The notes under the pieces were generated by a model. It ran no database searches, had not been told where the DNA came from, and was given only the letters and a program-made list of their open reading frames with translations. This document shows, piece after piece, positions 56,901 to 64,000 of a stretch of 64,000 nucleotides of DNA (its first letter is position 1; the number at the start of each line of letters is the position of its first letter). The position numbers and the translations under genes were made by a program. The stretch covers positions 733,269-797,268 of the forward strand of contig JABTTQ020000683.1 of the NCBI GenBank assembly GCA_016081115.2, in the 5' to 3' direction. Source of the DNA: Rehmannia glutinosa. Taxonomy: Eukaryota > Streptophyta > Magnoliopsida > Lamiales > Orobanchaceae.

Positions 56901-59900
56901 ATTTTATTTTATATGAAATTTGTATTCACGTTTTCCAAATCTTGAATATACTCTGTTTCTAATTTATAAATTCTAGAAACCATTTATAAAGACCTTCAAA
57001 ATATATGAATTTTGTATATGTTATGTATTAAAATATTTACTATCGTGTGGTAAAATATCAGATTATTCTAACTTATATTTATTTAAATTAATTAATTTCC
57101 GAGACATTACAGTTTTAGCAATGACAAAAGTTTCAGTTTATAAAATTTAAAACCTAAAGTTAATGAATTGAATATTTTATAATTTTTGGATATGCTATAC
57201 CATGATGTGTATATCATATGTTGTTAAAGTTTCAAATTATATAGTACTATATTTATTTAAATATGATTTTTCTCCCTTAGCTATGCAGGTTTTAATGTTA
57301 CAGCAATTTCAGTTTCACAAATTCAAAATCCATAGCTAAATATTTCTAATCTTCCGAAATTTTTATATGATATCTATTTTTGAGTTTATTACCTACTTTC
57401 GTAAAAATACTAAATAATTCCAAAGATACGGTTTATGAGAAAATATTATTCGATCCCAACTACGCAGTTGATTTTAGTATTGTTCAAACCAACCAAGTTG
57501 AACCCTAAACCTTAGGAAAATACTTTGTGAGCTTCCACGAATGTTATTTTAGTGCTTCCGATATCGAGGTTAATACTTAAGTTTTGACTTCTAGAACTAA
57601 GATGTATACATATTCATGTTAAGCGACGAGGACGGCGAGCTCAAGTTCAATAGGGATATTGATCAAATCATTCTACTATTTTTCAAGCAAATGTTTCGAG
57701 GTGGGGTTTGTTTTTCTAAACTTTATTGTCCTTGTTAAATGCTTAGATTATTTTGCATGAATATGTAGATGGGATTTTGCTTAAGCCCTACGAGCCGGGG
57801 ACTCAAGAGGTCCCGGTCTATGTATCCCTGTGGAACCCGTAATGCTACCCATGTATATGTCTACGATTTTTCGTAAGATCTATGCTATGTCCTATCAATT
57901 GTATTTGCATGCCTATGTGAGATATCCGTGTATTTAACTTGGACAATTTATACCCATTGAGTTGTGTCGCTCACCCACATATAACAAACTTTTCAGTGAA
58001 GGAGATGGCGGCAAGAGCGGTGGATATGACAAGTGCCTAAAGATTTATTTGCTAATGTTTAGTTTATTAAAAAAAGAATGTCGAACTATTTACTTCTTTT
58101 AAGCTATTAGTTTTTATTTCCAGTTTTTTTGAAATTGTTATAATCAGACGTTGGTTAGAATTTTATTTATGAAATACTTTGCTTCCGCTACAATTGACTC
58201 AGTTAAATTTTATTTTTAAATTGTCCATGTCCTTTTTCATCGTTAGAATTAGGAGTACGCTTGTGTATTTTATTAAAGAAATTCTAGGGCGTTACAGGCT
58301 TAAAGGTTGCTAAACTACAAAATTTACGACCAATCATGAAATGCGAAGAATATGTAAGCAGCACAACACTCCGGCCTTATGTCTGATATTGATTTGCAAG
58401 AACAAAAGAGAAGCTAAAAGGTGGAATTGAACAAAACAAACATGAACATGCTACTTGCAAGAGCTCCAGAATCTATATAAATTGTATGCAAGCAGAACTC
58501 CAACATCTTAAATTATAACTGCATTAAAGCATGAAATTATGAGGAACCTTGTTAGAAAATAAATGAAAAGGTTGAAAATGGTGAGCAGGGAGTGCACAAG
58601 TTCGGAATGATTTGGATTTGAGGAGGGGATTTGGGGAAAGAATTTCAAATAACTCCATATGAAATGGATTTAAAATACACCACAATGACTTTTTTTATTT
58701 TTTGAGGAAACACCACGATGACTTAAAAAAACAGCTTAACATAGGAGTTCAAGGATTTGAAAACCACTGTATTATGAGGTTACCCAAACAAGCTCACTGG
58801 ATTTGTTATTATGGGAATTGAAATCTTAAGGTTGCATTTGGAAGAAAGATTTGGATTTGAGTGGAGGATTTGGGGATTTCAAATGACTCCAGATATGAAA
58901 TCCACCACATTCACTCAGAAAATAGCTTTAAAAAGGAGCTTAAAGATTTGAAATACATTGTAAAATGAGCTCATCCAAACAAGCTCAATGGATTTGTTAT
59001 TATGGATTTGAAATCCATAATTTCAAATCCATCAATCCAAATGAAGCCTAAGAGCTGTAGATGGAAATAAAAAGCTGATTGTAGAGGACTAACAGTTGAC
59101 AAGGTGCAAAAGTAGAGGTAATTAGGCTGAAAATTGGGAACTAGGGCTAGGCCGTTTTACGGGGGAAATTTTCAAAACATAGAAGGCCCGGGGAGTTTAC
59201 CCTCTTGTGCCCCCATACAATGAAAACCAAATGAGCCATAAATTTCAAGCAGCTAATGTTAAATGGAGCATACTTATTAATGCATATAGGAGGCACGGGG
59301 CAAAAAATTAAAAAGTGATGAGAGGAGAGTGCACGAGGTGAGGGAGCACCGTCTTAAAGGTAAGAGAGGTGAACCTACATCAAATAGTCCAAGCAAAGCT
59401 AGACAGTTTATCCAAAACCGATTTTCTTAAGAAGCCACTTCCAACAAGAAACTGACTATGGTTTTCTAGACAACAACAATCTCACTACAGTACTTTTAGA
59501 ATTTGTATGGAAAGATCATTTAATCCTATAATCTTAAATCTGTCACTGATAATCTGCATAAGCTTCAATTTTTAGCACAGTTCTAAGCAAACATAATAAT
59601 TTTTAGAACTGCTGCTAATGATGTACATTTAAGAAATCACCAGCGTGCAACTTATAGAACACTCACTGTTGACACAAGCTTTCATCAACATAATAGACCC
59701 TCATCTCGAGCATGTAAAATTACCATCAGGATACATCAACTGCAGAATGTTTTGTGGTTGAGTAATGGATTTCAAAGAGAGCCAATCTATTCCTTTTCAT
59801 CCTATTTTATGTTCTGTTTCATGGTCTGACGAAAGCATTGCTGCCACGAAAGCCACCAATGGTTGGTTTTTTGTCCTAATTCTGCAAAGACATTGCTCAC

Positions 59901-61799
59901 CCCTGCCACCAAAGCCCAGAGATAAATATTGACCTCTACTCCGCCAATAACATCAATGTCAACCCAGGTTAGTTGTTACATAGTATTTTGATTGATATCA
60001 AATAAGCAACCAGATCTCCATGTTAGATGGTCAGCTCCCACTTACAAGAATGATCAATAAGCTTATACTATGGTTACTGCCTGCTCTAGCAACAAAGTGA
60101 ACACTATAAGATGACAGCAACAGTACTCACACATTATCTCTTACCAGTCCTCAACTATACATTCATGAGAGTGAAGCTAATACAAGCTACAAATTGATAA
60201 AGTAATTTATTGTAACACTTGTTTTGGCATCGGCTTGGCCTGATGAAAGTACACTGTGGGAATCTCTTTTGGTCAGGACGTGATGATTAACGAGAAACAG
60301 AAACTAATAATTACATTGATATATACTCTACGCTTTCACAATAAATATTCTTCTGTTAATTGAGATTCACATCAGATTCCTATTATGTCGCCAAAACCAA
60401 CGCTGCAACTTCAGCCAGGAACATTTGACCCCTCCTCCTAGATGGGGACACAAGCAGCTTAAAAAGGAGATCTCTTGGTAAACATTCTCCATTTTAGTGT
60501 CTGATAATCAAGAAACATGCATAAGTAGGAACTTAAAACTGGGAGGCCTCAGTATTTATTGGAGAAAAAGTTGAGAATGCTCTTAATGGAGATTAAAGAT
60601 GATCGTTGTGGTTGGTGCGGTTGTTAGAACTTAGAAGGAAGGATTTGCAGTGGTGGGATTGGAAAGATCATGGTAATCGTGACCATGTGATGTTATTAAG
60701 TTGGTGGCGGTGGAATGGGTGTCTGTCGGTGACAGTCCCCGCTGGCAGTGTGGAACAGAAGAGAATCATTCAATATTTCAAAATAGTAGCGGTTCCAGAA
60801 AAGAAAGAAAAAGCCATCCCTAGCCTCAGAGCAGCTAACTAAACCTATACCATCAATAAGCACACAAATTGCTCCAGCAGCGGTTCCAGAAAAGAAATTC
60901 AAGAGAAAGAGCAAAGAATCTATACATAGAATGATTTCAACGCCTGAATGTGTCAGTAGACTATATTAGAAGAAAATTACATCGCATACTTTAGTATGAC
61001 AAAAATTGATAGAATTTTTCATCAACACTGTCCACTCAAGCATAGAACCATATACACTTGGAAAAAATACTACTTCATTAATTTAAACACAAATGAATCC
61101 TTAATATGCATATATTAAAATATAATCAGAAAAGCAATTGATAATATGATACAACTAAAACATTCCAAACTACTCAAAATTGACCAGTAAAACCAACAAT
61201 ATTAGCTCCGAGATTAGACATCTTCAAACCATACAGCTGAGTAAAATTTTATTATCAAAGAATGAAGACTTACGAATGGAATTTTGGAAGCCTTGTCATT
61301 CCACACAGCTAAGAGCCCAAGCGATGCGAAGAATCCGAGCCCTCCACACAGCCAAGCCAATGCTTCATACTATTTGCACAAGAAAAAAAAAAAGAAGCAC
61401 ACACACGTTTCATTCTCGTCCAAATCAAATCCGCTATTTATTTTGAACAAAAAATTAGTCAAATGTTTCTAAAAATCGGACCTTTCCAACAGTATCAGCG
61501 ATACGATCGATACAAGGTTCTGGGAATGGAGTCCCATTGTCCCAGACGAGCTCATCATTCACTGGAAGCTGTAGTTTCACCGTCCAAAGAAAAATCAAAA
61601 GAGGGCTTTTCTACTAGGGAATTGGCTTGTACAATTGCAGAAAAGAGTAAAAAATCTTTACCGGTTTGTCGGGGACGATGTGTTTGCCCACTGGGAGACC
61701 CATGCCGGAGCGCTGCCGGAGAGAGGCGGCGGCGGAGCGGGAAACGACGCCTTTTCCGCCCATGATCTGAGATGCCACGTGGCTCAACCTTCCTGCCAT
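50910..61799 (-). CDS. NDUFB8: NADH dehydrogenase (ubiquinone) 1 beta subcomplex subunit 8, mitochondrial complex I
   Basis: Four exons on the minus strand join in phase 0 to give 131 residues: 61799-61662, 61568-61482, 61369-61274 and 50984-50910. The protein starts MAGRLSHVASQIMGG, a plausible mitochondrial leader (Arg/Ser-rich), then MGLPVGKHIVPDKP, LPVNDELVWDNGTPFPEPC, a single hydrophobic membrane span in exon 3 (ALAWLCGGLGFFASLGLLAV) and the tail YPYDNLRVELGGEP. These are hallmarks of the plant B8 (ASHI) accessory subunit in the membrane arm of complex I. Length is near the usual 125 or so. Introns use GT..AG; intron 1 is 93 bp, intron 2 112 bp, intron 3 10,289 bp with a gypsy element inside. 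All exons are open, so the gene looks functional. Product assignment is from recognition, not a search. Confidence 0.9.
51265..51695. mobile_element. Possible hAT-type short element in intron 3
   Basis: Left edge GGGTGGCAAATCGTGTCATTG and right edge (inverted GCTGACAATGAGTGACACAA) are rich in GTGTCG/CGTGTT motifs, as in plant hAT-type MITEs. The ends pair only partly and no target duplication is clear. Confidence 0.35.
51712..53732 (+). repeat. 5' LTR of the intronic gypsy element
   Basis: 2,021 bp, closely matching 56269-58296 by eye with scattered substitutions and short indels. Short frames at 53205-53452 fall in a less AT-rich stretch conserved in both LTRs and are not proteins. Confidence 0.92.
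53735..53746 (+). other. Primer-binding site (initiator tRNA-Met)
   Basis: TGGTATCAGAGC, complementary to the 3' end of plant initiator methionine tRNA, 2 bp after the LTR. Confidence 0.9.
53747..56255 (+). pseudogene. Decayed gag-pol interior of the intronic gypsy element
   Basis: Only 2.5 kb remain where a full element has 4-5 kb. No frame exceeds about 60 codons. DNA-level traces of protease/reverse transcriptase (around 54390-55000, e.g. TACCCATTATTAAGGATAAT) and integrase (around 55840-56140, e.g. CCAAATCTACACACTTTTCG) are in the expected order. Stops and deletions are dense. Confidence 0.6.
56256..56267 (+). other. Polypurine tract of the intronic gypsy element
   Basis: AAGAAGGGGAGT, one base before the 3' LTR. 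Confidence 0.8.
56269..58296 (+). repeat. 3' LTR of the intronic gypsy element
   Basis: 2,028 bp, TGTAACACTCGGG to GGCGTTACA; see 5' LTR. Confidence 0.92.
58302..61273. other. Remainder of intron 3, no gene seen
   Basis: Two diverged direct repeats at about 58605-58840 and 58845-59045 share GATTTGGATTTGAG, GGATTTGGGG, CCAAACAAGCTCA and GGATTTGTTATTATGG. The second ends in a small inverted GGATTTGAAATCC motif, reminiscent of non-autonomous DNA elements. AGCGGTTCCAGAAAAGAAA is repeated at 60788 and 60880. The 72-78 residue frames at 60606-60914 show no domain. Confidence 0.4.
61274..61369 (-). CDS. NDUFB8: NDUFB8-type gene, exon 3 (membrane span)
   Basis: 32 codons between acceptor GCAAATAG and donor GTAAGT. 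Encodes YEALAWLCGGLGFFASLGLL and the following NDKASKIPF. Confidence 0.92.
61482..61568 (-). CDS. NDUFB8: NDUFB8-type gene, exon 2
   Basis: 29 codons after acceptor CTACAG, donor GTCCGA (weak after the GT). Encodes LPVNDELVWDNGTPFPEPC and IDRIADTVGK. Confidence 0.9.
61662..61799 (-). CDS. NDUFB8: NDUFB8-type gene, exon 1
   Basis: 46 codons from ATG (61799) to GACAAACCG, donor GTAAAG. Encodes the N-terminal leader and the VGKHIVPDKP segment. Confidence 0.9.
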
Positions 61800-62784
61800 T
61801 TATGTATATACTTTCCTTTTATGTGGGTTTTACAGTCCTCCACTGATGAAGAAAACAGAGATGAAATTTTACGATTCAGAGAAATGTTTATTTATATTAT
61901 ACTGATATTAATGACATTTTTGTGTTGTAAAACTAATTTTTCGATAAAAATAAGAAGATTTTAAAAAAGAATAAGATGATGATTTGAAAAGTATCAATAT
62001 AATGATTTATGGGCATTGGGCATATCATTTTGTGAGAATTGATATAGTTGTGATGTAATTGTCAAAATAAGTTCGACCGATAAAAAGATCCGATCGGCCT
62101 TTATTTTTAGAAGTCCAAAATAAATCGGATCTATTCTAGCCGACTCATTCGGCCCAAACATCGCTGCCTATTTGTGATTCTAGATGTAGTGTAGGTCCGG
62201 TGTATCTATTTGACGAGATTAATTTAATATTTGTGTAGAGATTAGTAGAGCAAAAACAACTTAGATAGTTGAATGTTGTCTGATTAATGCTCAATGAAAA
62301 GCTTACAAATATTCGATCAGCTGTGGAGTTCAAATATCAATATTTATGTTTTGAGTTATTTTTCTATATAAATCAATTCATTTTCGAGGAGAAAATGGAT
62401 TTGGTTTTTTTTGAAATATCTTTGAAAAACTAAATTTCAAATTTATTCCTAAATTTCACCTCTATTTGTAAAGAAAAATATATATCAGATTTTCATGGAG
62501 TTTATATTTTATTATTTCAGAATAATTTACATTTGGAAATAAGTAATGAAGTATATACATTTAAAACAAAATCCCAAATTAACCTTCAATTGTAAATACT
62601 TTACAACTCGAACATCATGTTGATTTTAACAATTTTATGAGTGAATCATAATAACATTTTCAAAAGTCGAACAATGTTTGACTTTAACAAGTTTAAATTC
62701 TAACACCAAAGCACCATCCTGGTTTGCTCAAACCACTTGACATCCCATAATGGAAATGGAACATATAACTATGTATTTTGTGTT
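61800..62784. other. Upstream region of the complex I gene
   Basis: No gene. GGCCCA at 62151-62156 (TGGGCC on the gene strand), about 350 bp upstream of the ATG, matches the core of site II elements known from promoters of nuclear genes for mitochondrial proteins. A single match is weak evidence. No clear TATA box. Confidence 0.35.
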
Positions 62785-63739
62785 AGGGCTTCCACCATCG
62801 CCAAGGAAACAAGGTTGTTTGGGTTGTAGTAGATCGGTTAACAAAGTCTCATTTCTTACCCAAGTTAAGATGACGTTCGAGATGGAGCGATAGCCGATAT
62901 GCACAAATTTATATTGAGGAGATAGTAAGACTTCATGGAGCTCCCTGTCAATTGTTTTGCATGAGATACGCGCTTTACTTCTAAGTTTTGGAAAAGACTA
63001 CAAAGTGCCTGGGAACAAAGCTAAAGTTTAGATTTACGGCTTATCATCCGCAAATGGATGGGGCGGTCTGAAAGACTATACAAATATTGGAAGATATGTT
63101 GAGAGCATGTGTGCTCGACTTAGGAAGTAATTGGGAAATATTATTACCCTTGGTGGAATTCGCTTATAACAATGTGATTATCGTCGACTATTCGATGGCT
63201 CCATACGAGATGGTGTGAGGAAAGAAAGCTTTAACACCATTATATTGGAAAGAAGTTGGTGAAAGAAAAATTTTGGGGCCTGAATTAATTCGAATTGTTG
63301 AGAAGCTATGATACAAGATCGAATCAAGATGGCTCAAGATGACAAAAGTCGATCTTTGATAGACGGAGAAAACATATACACGGGTTTGATAAAAGAAGAA
63401 GTATTTTTGAAAGCAGCTCCTATCAAAGGTGTTATTCGATTTGGAGAAAAGGGAAAGTTGAAACCAAGATATATCGGACCATTTGAAATCCTTACACGAG
63501 TTAGAGATTCAGCTTATCAGCTATCATTACCACCGAGTCTATCAAGTGTGCACAATGTTTTTCACGTCTCTATGCTAAGAAAGTATGTTCATGATCCAAG
63601 TCACATCGTGAATTATAAGGATCTGACAATCAACAATGACTTAACTTATAAGGAAGCACCAGAAGTTGTTTTGGAACGCAAGATTCACCATTTGAGAAAT
63701 AAAGATATTGCTCCGATCAAAGTACAGTGGAGACGCTAG
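62785..63739 (+). pseudogene. gypsy integrase, truncated and frameshifted
   Basis: The core is broken into several frames (62800-63300), with recognisable stretches corresponding to VVDRLTKS and LVEFAYNN. The last 143-residue frame (63308-63739) encodes KPRYIGPFEILTRVRDSAYQ (the GPY/F-type module), LPPSLSSVHNVFHVSMLRKY and LTYKEAPEVVLERKIHHLRN, ending IKVQWRR at a stop where chromoviruses continue into a chromodomain tail. Confidence 0.85.
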
Positions 63740-63854
63740 CGAAAATGAAGCTACTTTGGGAGCGTGAAGGGAGATTTGTGTCAAGTACCCAAATTTTTCA
63801 ATTTCAAGTAAGATATTGAATTTCGAGGGCAAATTATATTTAAGGAGAGTAGAA

Positions 63855-64000
63855 TGTGATAATCCATTTTTTTTTTATTTGTTTAGAGGTTAGTATAGTG
63901 TGGAGTTATGTTAGGCGTTAGTTAGGGGTTAGTTTAGGGGTTATTTTAGAGTATTTAGGGGTTAATATTATTTACTATAAATATATGTAATTTCATACAC
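63855..64000 (+). repeat. Start of the 3' LTR, cut by window end
   Basis: TGTGATAATCC onward; TATAAATA at 63976-63983 is a likely LTR TATA box only about 120 bp into the LTR. Confidence 0.65.

Larger units (their letters stand above)
51712..58296 (+). mobile_element. Ty3/gypsy (chromovirus-like) LTR retrotransposon in intron 3
   Basis: Two LTRs of about 2.02 kb (TGTAACACTCGGG ... GTTRCA) flank 2.5 kb of internal DNA. Primer-binding site TGGTATCAGAGC follows the 5' LTR by 2 bp; the polypurine tract AAGAAGGGGAGT precedes the 3' LTR, after ATTTCGAGGACGAAATTT, a signature of Tekay/Del-type chromoviruses. Flanks GGCTG (51707-51711) and GGCTT (58297-58301) fit a 5-bp duplication with one change. 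Its orientation is opposite to the host gene. Internal coding is badly decayed. Confidence 0.92.
62785..64000 (+). mobile_element. 5'-truncated Ty3/gypsy chromovirus-type element, cut by window edge
   Basis: Begins inside integrase (DNA for GLPPSPRK and VVDRLTKS around 62785-62850) and continues through the integrase core to its C-terminus, then a polypurine stretch TAAGGAGAGTAGAA (63841-63854) and an LTR start TGTGATAATCC at 63855. The 5' part is missing. TTGAATTTCGAGGGCAAATT before the polypurine tract is the usual chromovirus signature. Confidence 0.8.

Noticed and set aside
60606..60914. 72-78 residue frames in intron 3
   Set aside because: Low similarity to anything known to me and overlapping on both strands; likely chance.
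61463..61964. Plus-strand frames of 100 and 109 residues
   Set aside because: Antisense to exons 1-2 of the complex I gene; no domain of their own.

Overview
This is nuclear DNA from a flowering plant, most likely a eudicot. The evidence is spliced plant genes with GT..AG introns, plant lineages of Ty1/copia, Ty3/gypsy, L1 and Helitron elements, AT-rich spacers and many (TA)n microsatellites. I see three credible host genes: a spliced complex I subunit gene (NDUFB8-type, minus strand, four exons at 50910-61799) and two paralogous genes for small secreted 8-cysteine proline-rich proteins (minus strand, 29532-29939 and 34504-34917). A fourth host-like gene, a two-domain B3 (REM-type) transcription factor fragment at 16715-17708, sits inside a Helitron and looks broken. 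Most of the rest is mobile DNA, often nested.

Layout. 1-4830: decayed Ty1/copia element on the minus strand, with its 5' LTR at 3878-4830 and its 3' end cut by the window edge. 5791-12030: non-autonomous Ty3/gypsy element (minus) with gag and protease but no reverse transcriptase or integrase; the missing part is occupied by about 13 tandem 100-bp units that carry 42-bp palindromes. 12032-12247: small inverted-repeat element. 13675-18475: Helitron (minus) with the B3 gene. 18838-19287: short Helitron (plus). 19539-19799: Stowaway MITE. 20336-26263: full-length L1-type LINE (minus) with a 13-bp target duplication, intact ORF1 and frameshifted ORF2. 26725-29297 and 37181-40141: three related inverted-repeat elements, each bounded by (TA)n tracts, one holding a probable solo LTR. 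29532-35122: the secreted-protein gene pair with conserved promoters. 32416-33393: Mutator-like long-TIR element. 43933-50225: two 3' halves of one copia family in head-to-head inverted orientation, one containing a 1.15-kb tandem duplication. 50910-61799: the NDUFB8-type gene, whose third intron (10.3 kb) holds a complete Ty3/gypsy element (51712-58296) with 2-kb LTRs. 62785-64000: 5'-truncated chromovirus-type gypsy element ending in the start of its 3' LTR at the window edge.

The genes do not form a pathway; they are independent eukaryotic transcription units. The most notable biology is the regular palindrome array in the gag-only gypsy element, the gene-carrying Helitron, the family of elements bounded by TA repeats, the inverted copia structure that could give hairpin RNA, and a housekeeping complex I gene that appears to keep an open reading frame across an intron swollen by a retrotransposon. 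All comparisons were made by eye; no alignment or search was run.
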